Part shown: piece after piece, positions 1-7,662 of the stretch
Layout of the letters: every line of letters starts with the position of its first letter
How positions within the stretch are numbered: position 1 is the first letter of the stretch
DNA from: an uncultured Prevotellaceae bacterium
GTDB taxonomy: Bacteria; Bacteroidota; Bacteroidia; Bacteroidales; Bacteroidaceae
DNA length: 15,754 bases
Direction of reading: 5' to 3'
NCBI GenBank assembly: GCA_945827465.1
Contig: CALZOH010000051.1
Location: 1-15,754, forward strand
Made by a program: the position numbers and the translations under genes
The notes under the pieces: generated by a model
The model's input: the letters and a program-made list of their open reading frames with translations, nothing else
Told to the model about the DNA's origin: nothing
Databases searched by the model: none

Positions 1-240
1 CCCAACAAGGCATTCCTTATATTTATAAAGGTTGTTCTTGGGGTAAATGTTACTTGTTTAGGTTGTTGCCAAACAGTGCCAGAGTTAAATGAAAGAGCCG
101 TGCAGGCAAATACTCTTTTTGTTATCATCTAATGCTGATAACTATGGGACTGATGTGTTTCTTCCGAGGTGAAAAATGAAAGAGTTTTGGTGTGGAGAGT
201 CAATTTTTCATGATGGAGGCGTTATTATCTCGAAAAGAAA
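1..240 (+). pseudogene. Possible frameshifted NlpC/P60 cysteine peptidase remnant (3' part)
   Basis: No intact reading frame spans this stretch, but fragments in three forward frames follow the order of an NlpC/P60 domain. Frame 3 from base 3 gives QGIPYIYKGCSWG, like the GIPYxWGG(T/S)S segment. Frame 1 gives GVNVTCLGCCQTV (bases 40-78), like GVDCSGFVQTV around the catalytic Cys (TGT at 55-57). Near base 148 a fragment GLMCFFRGEK resembles GDLLFF. Frame 2 near 200-226 gives ESIFHDGGVIIS, like the FIHASG segment after the catalytic His. Order and rough spacing suit a peptidoglycan gamma-D-Glu-diamino-acid endopeptidase (YkfC type) broken by several frameshifts and small deletions. The 5' part lies outside the window. 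The match is by eye on short motifs, so a chance resemblance or simple non-coding DNA remains possible. Confidence 0.35.
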
Positions 241-275
241 ATGTAACTTGCCAACAAATTTGAAATTGAGACCGT

Positions 276-1508
276 ATGAAATACAAATTATTGGTTCTGG
301 ATGTTGATGGAACCTTGCTGAATTCCAAACAGGAAATATCCCGGCGCACGTTGTCTACATTGGTGAAAGTGCAGCAGATGGGCTTGCGCATTGTGTTGTG
401 CTCCGGACGTCCGCCTCATGGACTTACTGACATTGTGAAACAACTTGAAATGCCCACTTATGGCGGTTATGTCATTGCATATAATGGTAGTCAGATTATC
501 GACGCTGCTTCGGGTGAAGTGTTGTTTGAGCGGAGTGTCAATCCTGAAATAGTGCCATATCTGGAGAAGAAGGCATTGAAGAATAACTTTCCTCTTTTTA
601 CCTATACCGAGAATCGTATTGTGAGTAACGTAGCCGACAACGAGCATATTTTAGAGGAGGCACGCCGCAATAAGATGGAGTTGGTTTATGAGCCCGATTT
701 TTCAATCGTTTTGGATTTCAATCCCTATAAATTCGTTTTGGTTAGCGATGATGAACCGGCTTTGATTGAGTTGACCAATCTTTGGAAGCGTCGTCTCAAT
801 GGTACGGTTGAGGCCCATCGTTCCGAAGATTACTTCCTTGAGGTGTTGCCTTACGGTGTTGACAAGAGTGCAGCCTTGAGCGTTTTGCTTGATCATCTGA
901 AAGTAGATGTAAGCGAAGTGGTTGCTTTTGGCGACGGAGTGCGCGATGTGGGTGTTCTCCAGATGTGCGGTTTGGGTATTGCAATGGGTAATGCGCGTGA
1001 GTCGGTACGCGCCTGTGCCGAACAAGTAACGGTAACCAACGACGAAGACGGTGTGGCACAAGCTTTGGAGAGTTTGATTATTGCCAAGATGCAGCAGACA
1101 GCCATTCCATTGGATGAGCTTAATCGTCAGAACGTCTCAACCATGATGGGTGCTTTGGGTATCAGTTACACCTATGCTTCGCCTACTCGTGTAGAGGCTA
1201 CTATGCCGGTTAATCACAATACGCGTCAGCCTTTTGGCGTTTTGCATGGAGGAGCATCCTTGGCTTTGGCCGAAACAGTGGCCGGTTTGGGCTCCATGGT
1301 GTTGGCCAAACCCGATGAAACCATTGTGGGTATGCAGGTGAGCGGTAATCATGTAGCCTCTGCCCATGAAGGTGATACCGTGCGTGCTGTGGCTACCATT
1401 ATTCATGCTGGCCGCAGTAGTCACGTATGGAATGTCGACATTTCTACATCAACGGGTAAGTTGGTCAGTTCCGTTCGTGTAGTCAATAGTGTCATGAAAA
1501 AAAGATAA
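276..1508 (+). CDS. HAD-IIB (Cof-type) phosphatase fused to a MenI/YdiI-like hotdog thioesterase
   Basis: This 410-aa cytosolic protein is a two-domain fusion. Residues 1-270 are a Cof/HAD-IIB phosphatase: motif I D9-x-D11-GT, motif II S43 in LCSGRP, motif III K197 in GVDKSAAL, motif IV D220 and D224 in FGDGVRDVG. Residues 280-410 are a hotdog thioesterase very close in pattern to E. coli YdiI/MenI: VEATMPV, then QPFG (318-321), HGG (324-326), candidate catalytic E333 in ALAET, and a C-terminal strand region HVWNVDI. YdiI-type enzymes hydrolyse 1,4-dihydroxy-2-naphthoyl-CoA in menaquinone synthesis; the HAD half would remove phosphate from an unknown small metabolite. Motif IV has R223 where many Cof proteins have Asn. 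No other men gene is visible here. The ATG at 276 gives a standard HAD N-terminus; no Shine-Dalgarno is obvious. The domain calls are firm; the substrates are inferred. Confidence 0.9.
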   Translation: MKYKLLVLDVDGTLLNSKQEISRRTLSTLVKVQQMGLRIVLCSGRPPHGLTDIVKQLEMPTYGGYVIAYNGSQIIDAASGEVLFERSVNPEIVPYLEKKALKNNFPLFTYTENRIVSNVADNEHILEEARRNKMELVYEPDFSIVLDFNPYKFVLVSDDEPALIELTNLWKRRLNGTVEAHRSEDYFLEVLPYGVDKSAALSVLLDHLKVDVSEVVAFGDGVRDVGVLQMCGLGIAMGNARESVRACAEQVTVTNDEDGVAQALESLIIAKMQQTAIPLDELNRQNVSTMMGALGISYTYASPTRVEATMPVNHNTRQPFGVLHGGASLALAETVAGLGSMVLAKPDETIVGMQVSGNHVASAHEGDTVRAVATIIHAGRSSHVWNVDISTSTGKLVSSVRVVNSVMKKR

Positions 1509-1550
1509 TTTCTTTTTCGGCAACGTTAATAAGTTTGTGTTGGCATCGGC

Positions 1551-1743
1551 GCGAAGCCATTCGCAGGAAAGTCACTCTTTCCTGTGAACAAGTTTTGCCC
1601 TGAAGTCCCAATGTCAGTGTCTTTGTCGTTTGACGCAAGATAAGTTTGATTCTTGCGAATATTCTTTTGGAGAACTCAAATAACACAAATTAGGGAGTGA
1701 AATCGGCTCTTGGCAAAAGGTCTCGTTGGGGGTGTATAGACCT
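1551..1743. other. Convergent intergenic region with several hairpins
   Basis: The gap between two converging genes (1509-1774) contains no credible gene. It holds GCGAA/TTCGC (1551-1555 with 1560-1564), CAGGAAAG/CTTTCCTG (1564-1571 with 1577-1584, 5-nt loop), CGCAAGA/TCTTGCG (1634-1640 with 1651-1657) and AGGTCT/AGACCT (1718-1723 with 1738-1743). The second is the best candidate terminator for the plus-strand gene and the last one could serve the minus-strand gene, but none has a clear U-tract, so the assignment is tentative. Confidence 0.35.
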
Positions 1744-1774
1744 CCGGAATAGGTGTTTTACGGACAGGAATGAA

Positions 1775-4102
1775 CTATTTTACTTTTACTCGCTCTTCAT
1801 TCAAGACGAAGTAGAGTACCAATGGTGTGAATATAATGCATAACAAGGTGCCTAATAGCAGATTGTCGGTTACTTGGAATACAGCAAGAATCATACCGAT
1901 GATGGCGATGGTTTGTTCCTGAGAGTGTCGTTTAAAAGCATGTTTCATGTCGCGACTGACAAGGGCAATATCGTTAATGCTATTCATCCCTAACCTTTTG
2001 CGCGTAGGCGCAGGAAGTCCTATTTGAAAATCAGATAAGTCTTGTTTGGCAAGCACGCGTAGCACCTCCTTCTTTTCGCCAAATTGTACCCGGATTTTAT
2101 CATTTTCAGAAACACCAATCAGGCTCATCATGTTGGGACTCAATCGTGCCACATTGTTTTTATCATCCGTTTCGCTGGTCCATTCAGTCCTCAAAGAATA
2201 TTCAACATTTCCGATAATTTTTTTCAGCATTCCAACAACAACCTTATCCACCAGTTTGTAGAACTTATGCCGTAGGGTGACGTTCTTACACGTTCTTTTG
2301 GGGATTCTTAAGATCTCAATGCTGTCGTATAGCCCATAATATTTCTGAATGTCGGTAGCATGAAGTAACGCTTTCTGATGATGTTCGTCTGACTGAGTGT
2401 CTTCTTTTAGTCGATAGAATACTTCGCCCGCCAGTTTTTCATAACAAAGCAGTAAGGGCTGAGTCATGTCAGCACACAATTGCTCTTCTAAAGACGAGAA
2501 GTCGTCTTCGCTAAGTTCCGCATTGAATAGAGTTTTTGTGTCAGACAGAATTTGATCAATCAGTCCTTTTATCTTCTGTTGATTCAATTTGTCAATGGAT
2601 AAGCGATAACCATCTTGCCCCTTTTGATAGATGTCCGCCAGAAAAATATGAATATCGTCTTTGATGCGTTGCTGCAAATTCAGGAACTCTTCATGGCGGA
2701 TGATGAGTAGCGGTTTGTTGAGATACCCCAATAAGCGTTTGTAATAGCGTGGTATCATTACTTTCATTGCCGGTTTCCCTGTAGCATCTTTCACCCGGCC
2801 GTGATCTTGATAATCAGCTTTGGTAAAATCGATGTAGAAGCGTGAATCTGTGTATCGGTTAAAGACAACAAAATCATAATGATCAGCATTGGGCAATTTG
2901 GATTGATATAATTCAGAGGAGAAAGATACTCCGTCCAATTGATTGGCCTTGGGCAAGCCGATCTGGTAGATGTCCTTATCGTTTTCATATAGGATGATGG
3001 GTGCGCCTCTTAAAAATGCTTTTTCCTCTGTTCCCTGTATCCATTCTCTGCTAAAGAGATTTTCGATTAAACGATTGGTTAGGAACAAGTACTCTTGATC
3101 TTTTGACTCTGAAACTTCTTGGTCATCATCTCGCAGCCCATCATGCAAATGATGAATGGAACGAGCATTAGCAGGATGTAACCGTACCATTTCGATAGTA
3201 TTGGAAGAAGAACAAAGATAGAGCAGGCTGTTTTCCTTGAATCCGGACTTCCGAATTTTCAAGTCACATACTTCCACTTTGTCTTGAGGCTTATGATTGA
3301 TGGATTGCCACAAACGAAATACCGCTATTTGTTTTGCCGTCCAATCGAGATTTCCCAGTGTCTGGATAATGTATGAAAGCCCCTCGAGCATTTTTGAAAA
3401 TTCAGAGGGATGGTTGACATCACGATAAATGGCATTGATCTCGATCTGTACACAGGGGCAATGGGTATGTTCTGAAATATATTTTGTGATGGTATTTTGA
3501 ATGGCGGCACTGAAAATCTTGTTTTGCCAGATTTCTTTTTTATCGGTGGACAGATCTCTAAGGACATATTCAAAGGTATATCTGATTAAATCGGCAATAA
3601 AATGATGTTGGTGTAATGAACGGTTCTCATTGCCTACGACATTTCCGTTTGAATCACGCATGGGGGCCGTACTCATTTCCAGTGCATACTCTCTGCCGAT
3701 GGCTGCACCGTGCAGATCGATCAGTACTTCTATGTTGTATTGTTCGATATATTCCTTTAACTGGGTCTGATAAGGATTGCCTTGATCGGTATGAGCATCA
3801 TAATTGGGGTCGGAATCAGTATATCTTGCAGAATAAATCACATGGCATCCGGTAAGTTGATGCAAGTACAGAGCAATTCCTCCCGTCATTTTATCGGCCA
3901 ATTTCAGTTGCCCTTTCCGAAAATGATTGATGGAGTGGGGCGCAGAAATCATGACAGGAATGGAGCCTTCTTTGATGACAAAATCATTTTGGCCGCCACC
4001 ATTATATTGGTTACGAGAGAATTGTTGATCTAATTTTTGGACTTGCTGGATAGCATCTATTCTGTTTGTTGGCATAATATTCTTCTTCAAACTAAAAAGC
4101 AT
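1775..4102 (-). CDS. Unknown membrane-anchored protein with N-formylglutamate amidohydrolase-like domain and double-psi-barrel-like domain
   Basis: I do not recognise the whole protein (775 aa from the ATG at 4102; residue numbers below count from a TTG four codons further up). Residues ~45-275 resemble the N-formylglutamate amidohydrolase superfamily: SAPHS (57-61), R66/G68/D74, TGG near 77-79, TDSDPNYD (99-106), LIDLHG (131-136) and QIEIN (223-227), which are plausible metal and catalytic positions. Residues ~280-640 are unrecognised. Residues ~655-720 have the pattern of a Cdc48/VAT-N-like double-psi barrel: RLSPNMMSLIGVSENDKIRV, then IGLPAPTRKRLGM. Two hydrophobic helices follow (~733-750 and ~752-771) with a basic tail, so it is probably a tail-anchored inner-membrane protein facing the cytosol. 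There is no signal peptide. A second ATG at 4073-4075, preceded by a GAAGAAG run, is an alternative start. It stands alone between opposing or terminated units. Function unknown; a peptide- or amide-cleaving activity is only inferred. Confidence 0.8.
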   Translation of the reverse strand: MLFSLKKNIMPTNRIDAIQQVQKLDQQFSRNQYNGGGQNDFVIKEGSIPVMISAPHSINHFRKGQLKLADKMTGGIALYLHQLTGCHVIYSARYTDSDPNYDAHTDQGNPYQTQLKEYIEQYNIEVLIDLHGAAIGREYALEMSTAPMRDSNGNVVGNENRSLHQHHFIADLIRYTFEYVLRDLSTDKKEIWQNKIFSAAIQNTITKYISEHTHCPCVQIEINAIYRDVNHPSEFSKMLEGLSYIIQTLGNLDWTAKQIAVFRLWQSINHKPQDKVEVCDLKIRKSGFKENSLLYLCSSSNTIEMVRLHPANARSIHHLHDGLRDDDQEVSESKDQEYLFLTNRLIENLFSREWIQGTEEKAFLRGAPIILYENDKDIYQIGLPKANQLDGVSFSSELYQSKLPNADHYDFVVFNRYTDSRFYIDFTKADYQDHGRVKDATGKPAMKVMIPRYYKRLLGYLNKPLLIIRHEEFLNLQQRIKDDIHIFLADIYQKGQDGYRLSIDKLNQQKIKGLIDQILSDTKTLFNAELSEDDFSSLEEQLCADMTQPLLLCYEKLAGEVFYRLKEDTQSDEHHQKALLHATDIQKYYGLYDSIEILRIPKRTCKNVTLRHKFYKLVDKVVVGMLKKIIGNVEYSLRTEWTSETDDKNNVARLSPNMMSLIGVSENDKIRVQFGEKKEVLRVLAKQDLSDFQIGLPAPTRKRLGMNSINDIALVSRDMKHAFKRHSQEQTIAIIGMILAVFQVTDNLLLGTLLCIIFTPLVLYFVLNEERVKVK

Positions 4103-4265
4103 AGAAGTATTCAAGCACGAATTTACAAATTATTTTCTTGCTCATTGTCAGGAACTGATATTTCTTGCGAAATGGAGATATGTTATCGTCAAGGAAGGAT
4201 ATCTGCAAAAGAAGATGGCGTTGTAGAAAATTATACCTGTGATGGTTTTGTATCTATATCATGTG

Positions 4266-4303
4266 AGTAGGCTGATTCAGAATTGATGTTGAACCAGCCT
4301 ACT
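4266..4303 (-). terminator. Hairpin downstream of the GH5-like gene
   Basis: AGTAGGCTG (4266-4274) pairs perfectly with CAGCCTACT (4295-4303); after one A-C mismatch the stem continues with TTCA/TGAA (4276-4279 with 4290-4293). It lies 23 nt past the stop codon of the minus-strand GH5-like gene, as expected of a terminator, but a U-tract is missing on both strands. The rest of the 4115-4326 gap shows no gene I would support and no exact TAxxTTTG promoter element for the gene at 1775-4102. Confidence 0.5.
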
Positions 4304-4326
4304 GATCATGGTTGTCTAAAGGATAC

Positions 4327-5862
4327 TTATTTGTTATTGCCGTTTCGAGTGAATCCTCCCACAGGGCGGGCTTGTTTCTGTTTTGATTGATTTTGCTGAG
4401 ATGCTCTGCCAGTTGATTGCGAGGTAGTTTTAGTATTGCTGTTGTTTGTGGAGCGTGAAGTAGCGGTAGTTGGTGCTTGTGCCGATTGACGGTTGGACGT
4501 CTGTCGGTTGATAATCGGCCGATTACTGGAAGATGACACATTCTGTCGTCCGGGACTTGATTGTGATACGGTTGTCTGCGTGGGCTGACGGCTTGATGTT
4601 TGTCGAGTTGAGGCGTTCGAGCGGTTCGATGGGGTGTTACTGCCAAATCGAACTTCGTTAGTGCTACGCCCGTTCCCTCCACTATTAATGAATCCATTGT
4701 TGCTGGTTGAAGATGGATTGCTATTTCGTGCCGTTTCGCGCTTGTTGGGTTGGCGGTTACTGATGGTTACTCCGGAATTGTGCCGCTCTTGTCTGCCAGA
4801 GGTCCTGAATTCATTACGGTTATTGTCGAACCGGTGATTGCCGATAGCGAAACCGTTTTGTTTGTGGGCATTCCCTCCAACAGGGATACCGCTATGGGCA
4901 AAATGACCGCGTGGGAAGTAGGCTTGCATCGGTTTTTGAGCCGTGTGTTTCCAACTGCGGTTGTGATAATCGTAATAATGATGTATTCCATGTACGGCAT
5001 AGGGCATGGAAATGCTGATGAGGGTTGCACTGAGAAATTCGGTGAGTGATGCAGGTGCTGCATAATAGGTGGTACCAGCATAAATACCCGGTGCCCAACT
5101 GCCCATCCATGTGTAAATACCTGTACGGCGTTGCCATGCAAGTGCCGTTTCAATACGAGCTCTCAACCAGCGCTCTTCGTATGCGCGGTGACTGTTCCAA
5201 CGATTCCAAAAATTGCGATAATGATTGCGACTCATGAAATGCCATTCGGCCATTAAGTATCCATTGGCTCTTGAAGGAATGCGTAAATATTGCAAGTACA
5301 TTGGATCACTATTGTAAGTGGGTGCAATAAAAATGATTCGATAAGGATTGGTGACGCGGATAGCATTCACACAATCTTCATAGAATAGGTTCAAGTCATT
5401 ATAGCTGGCAAACATCGTGTTGTTGGGCTCTGGAAGAATATCGAATGAGAGTCGTGCAGAATAATAGCGATAGTGATTGGCCATAATGGACCACCATCTG
5501 GCAATATGTTCACGCTGGCGTGTGGTATATCGCCCTGAATAGGGAGGACGATAGGATATGATAGGAATGATGCCGTGGCGAATGCAGTGATTGATCTGTT
5601 CGTCCAAGATCACGAAGTCGGCCGGCCTCATTACCTCTTGTTCAATGGTGATGCGTAGATGTTGCACACCGGCTTGACGGAAATCGTAGATGACGTCATC
5701 CCAATTCTGTACTTGGTATCCGTTGCCTTCTTGCCACCAGTCAACGTCAATGCCGCTTCCAAGCATCTGCTGATAGTCGGCAGGGGAAATCCACTCTGCT
5801 TTGGCAGGAATAACTAAGATGGTGAGTGCGGTGATTAGGCTGAGGAAAAACGACGTTCTCAT
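4327..5862 (-). CDS. Secreted GH5-like (cellulase-superfamily) protein with Asn/Ser/Arg/Gln-rich tail
   Basis: The 511-aa protein starts with a Sec signal peptide (hydrophobic core 5-19, AKA|E at 20-23, no lipobox Cys), so it is exported, probably to the periplasm or beyond. Residues ~30-315 look like a (beta/alpha)8 GH5 domain: GIDVDWW (37-43), LRITIE (69-74), SFDILPEP (139-146) with E145 at the acid/base position, MAEWHF (204-209) and GIYTWMGSW (248-256) at the nucleophile strand. The usual Asn before the acid/base is Pro here, and the usual nucleophile Glu is Ser255. Similar GH5-like proteins I recall carry TWVGAW at this place, so this may be a divergent branch rather than decay. Residues ~330-511 are low-complexity (N, S, T, R, Q) with scattered SNRQ-type words, likely disordered. 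Substrate, and even catalysis, are uncertain. It is flanked by hairpins and seems monocistronic. Confidence 0.8.
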   Translation of the reverse strand: MRTSFFLSLITALTILVIPAKAEWISPADYQQMLGSGIDVDWWQEGNGYQVQNWDDVIYDFRQAGVQHLRITIEQEVMRPADFVILDEQINHCIRHGIIPIISYRPPYSGRYTTRQREHIARWWSIMANHYRYYSARLSFDILPEPNNTMFASYNDLNLFYEDCVNAIRVTNPYRIIFIAPTYNSDPMYLQYLRIPSRANGYLMAEWHFMSRNHYRNFWNRWNSHRAYEERWLRARIETALAWQRRTGIYTWMGSWAPGIYAGTTYYAAPASLTEFLSATLISISMPYAVHGIHHYYDYHNRSWKHTAQKPMQAYFPRGHFAHSGIPVGGNAHKQNGFAIGNHRFDNNRNEFRTSGRQERHNSGVTISNRQPNKRETARNSNPSSTSNNGFINSGGNGRSTNEVRFGSNTPSNRSNASTRQTSSRQPTQTTVSQSSPGRQNVSSSSNRPIINRQTSNRQSAQAPTTATSRSTNNSNTKTTSQSTGRASQQNQSKQKQARPVGGFTRNGNNK

Positions 5863-5945
5863 AATTCTATGTATTTGGTTGTATTATTAAGACGCTCAAA
5901 TAGGTGAAATGTTAATTTGAAAGTGCCATTTTGACCGTTTTTTAT

Positions 5946-5989
5946 GAAAAAGGAGTAGGAATTTTGGTTGGAAACCAGATCCTACTCCT
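5946..5989 (-). terminator. Rho-independent terminator of the nfeD-qmcA operon
   Basis: AGGAGTAGGA (5951-5960) and TCCTACTCCT (5980-5989) form a perfect 10-bp stem; inside it GGTT/AACC (5966-5969 with 5973-5976) forms a second short stem. Read on the minus strand the stem is followed directly by TTTTTC, a U-tract. It sits 30 nt past the stop of the SPFH gene, so it ends that operon before the GH5-like gene starts. Confidence 0.85.
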
Positions 5990-6019
5990 CTTAATAGATG
6001 ACTATTGAATCAAAAAGGA

Positions 6020-6997
6020 CTAATTCTTGAAGATTTCTTTAATGCTACCGATGCTTCCTAAAATGCCGGATGCTTCATAAGGGATGTAAACCGTTTTACC
6101 GTCTTTGCCGCTTACCATTTCTTTGAGTGTGTTGATATATTTGGTGGCAAGCAAGTAAGCAGCTGGGTCAGTTTGACTGGCTCTAACGGCATTGGCTACC
6201 ATTTCAATAGCTTTGGCTTCAGCCTCAGCTTGCAGTATCTTGGCTTCGGCTTCACCTTGGGCCTTGAGTATCTGTGATTGTTTTTGGGCTTCAGCTTGGT
6301 TGATAAGGCTTTGCTTCTCTCCTTCTGACTGAAGAATGGCTGATTGCTTTTCACCTTCGGCGCGAAGGATTTCGGCACGACGTGAACGTTCGGCTTGCAT
6401 TTGTTGTTCCATGGCATCACGAACTGTGTCAGGCGGTGTAATGTCTTGCAGTTCGACACGATTCACTTTTACGCCCCATTTGTTGGTGGCTTCGTCAAGA
6501 ACAGTACGCAGTTTACTATTAATGATATCGCGTGAAGTAAGACTTTCGTCTAATTCAAGTTCGCCAACGACATTGCGCAGGGTGGTTTGTGTCAGTTTTT
6601 CAATGGCATTCGGAAGATTGTCAATTTCGTAAACGGCCTTTACCGGATCCATAATCTGGAAATAGAGAAGTGCATTAATTTCAGTTACCACATTGTCTTT
6701 GGTGATAACACTTTGTTTGGGAAAGTCGTAAACCTGTTCACGTAAGTCAATCCTTTGGGTGTTTTTGATGATGGCATAGATTTTTCCATTGGGAGTTTGA
6801 TGAGTAATACGAGTACTGATTTCTCTGGGCTTGTCAATAAAAGGGAGAATGATGTTCAGACCTGATTCCAATGTGCGGTCATACCGACCGAGACGTTCAA
6901 TAACTTCTGTCTCTGATTGCGGAACAATCTTGATACCTTTTGAGATAAAGATAACAACAGCCAGCGCAATAATGCCTAAAATGATTAGTGAATCCAT
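6020..6997 (-). CDS. qmcA: SPFH/Band 7 (stomatin/prohibitin-like) membrane protein, QmcA type
   Basis: This 325-aa protein has one N-terminal membrane helix (~3-19) followed by the stomatin start KIVPQSETEVIERLGRY, an SPFH domain to ~190 (PFIDKP, REQVYDFP, VITKDN, LRNVVGELELDE, EATNKWGVKVNRVELQDI), a coiled coil (~195-265) built of repeated Ala/Glu/Gln/Lys words (EGEKQS, QAEAQKQ, GEAEAKI, AEAEAKA), and a conserved end (YIPYEASGILGSIGSIKEI) matching the E. coli QmcA end. These proteins form large oligomeric rings or cages in the inner membrane and are linked to membrane microdomains and protease control. The upstream gene, 41 nt away, encodes NfeD, the usual partner. Length is normal for the family. 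The gene symbol is by homology pattern; the exact role in this host is inferred. Confidence 0.93.
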   Translation of the reverse strand: MDSLIILGIIALAVVIFISKGIKIVPQSETEVIERLGRYDRTLESGLNIILPFIDKPREISTRITHQTPNGKIYAIIKNTQRIDLREQVYDFPKQSVITKDNVVTEINALLYFQIMDPVKAVYEIDNLPNAIEKLTQTTLRNVVGELELDESLTSRDIINSKLRTVLDEATNKWGVKVNRVELQDITPPDTVRDAMEQQMQAERSRRAEILRAEGEKQSAILQSEGEKQSLINQAEAQKQSQILKAQGEAEAKILQAEAEAKAIEMVANAVRASQTDPAAYLLATKYINTLKEMVSGKDGKTVYIPYEASGILGSIGSIKEIFKN

Positions 6998-7038
6998 AAA
7001 TGTAATATGTTTAGGTGAATATAATAGCGGTTAATTGC

Positions 7039-7512
7039 CTATAAGGCGGTGGAAGAAGGTTCGTTAGCTCTACGTACCGTAAGGATGATGCTATCGATGC
7101 TTTCTACGATGACTTGTTCACCCACTTGGATAGGCGTACCTTCGGTGGCCCGTGCTTGCCAATTATCTCCATCAATCACTACGCGACCAATATGGTGAAT
7201 ATCTTCAATGCTTTCTACAATGCGGGCGCGTTTACCAATTAAAGCGTGTGCATTGGTTTTGGGACGGCTTGCGCTACGCTTGTTGAGGTGTTTGATTAGG
7301 AATGGCCGAATAAAAATGAACGAGAGTAATGAGAATGCGGCGAAAGTAATGCCTTGTCCTATAATTCCAAATCCAATATATGCAGAAAGAGCTGCAAATA
7401 AAGAACCGGCTGCGAAGCATAGCAATGCAAAACTGGATGTGAAGATGAGTTCTAAAATGACGAGAAAGAGGGTGATGCCCAGCCAAAGATAAAATTGAAA
7501 AAAGAGTTCCAT
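7039..7512 (-). CDS. NfeD-like membrane protein with C-terminal OB-fold
   Basis: This 157-aa short-form NfeD protein has a hydrophobic N-terminal half with three to four membrane segments (~8-25, 27-46, 48-72; ELIF at 21-24 and a Gly/Ala-rich centre are typical) and a soluble OB-fold at ~90-148: LIGKRARIVE, then GRVVIDGDNWQARA, then IQVGEQVIVESIDSIILTV, the classic NfeD pattern. It lacks the ClpP-like serine protease part of long NfeD. NfeD proteins work with SPFH proteins at the membrane; here the SPFH partner follows by 41 nt in the same operon. The ATG at 7512 lies ~55 nt below an exact TAxxTTTG promoter element. Confident in the family; its molecular action is not well known. Confidence 0.92.
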   Translation of the reverse strand: MELFFQFYLWLGITLFLVILELIFTSSFALLCFAAGSLFAALSAYIGFGIIGQGITFAAFSLLSFIFIRPFLIKHLNKRSASRPKTNAHALIGKRARIVESIEDIHHIGRVVIDGDNWQARATEGTPIQVGEQVIVESIDSIILTVRRANEPSSTAL

Positions 7513-7566
7513 TGCAGTTACTTTTAATGTTCTACAGAAGTGTATCTGACGTTACCTTACTCTTTG

Positions 7567-7574
7567 CAAAGATA
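7567..7574 (-). promoter_or_regulatory. Predicted -7 promoter element for nfeD-qmcA
   Basis: On the minus strand this reads TATCTTTG, an exact match to the Bacteroidetes sigma-ABfr -7 consensus TAxxTTTG, giving a leader of roughly 45-50 nt before the nfeD ATG. No clear TTG -33 box is seen at the usual spacing, as is common in this phylum. Confidence 0.6.
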
Positions 7575-7632
7575 TGGCTTTTTCTTAAAATAGATACATG
7601 AACATCAAATAATTCGTCCCAATAGTAAATGT

Positions 7633-7662
7633 AATAGGCATTTTGTAGGAGAGAGGCCTATT
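7633..7662 (-). terminator. Weak terminator-like hairpin at the end of the deacetylase gene
   Basis: AATAGGC (7633-7639) pairs with GCCTATT (7656-7662), overlapping the stop codon of the minus-strand deacetylase gene. The stem is 7 bp with a 16-nt loop and there is no U-tract after it, so termination here is uncertain. Confidence 0.25.

Noticed and set aside
288..1061. Open frames on the minus strand inside the HAD fusion gene
   Set aside because: They are antisense shadows: the plus-strand frame carries complete HAD and hotdog motifs, whereas these show no domain and only chance openness.
4037..4270. A 77-codon plus-strand frame over the start of the unknown 775-aa gene
   Set aside because: It overlaps a well-supported gene start on the other strand, has no recognisable domain, and shows no promoter or start signal.
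4327..5862. Calling the GH5-like gene a pseudogene
   Set aside because: The frame is intact, with a good signal peptide and fold motifs, and similar relatives share the unusual nucleophile-strand motif.
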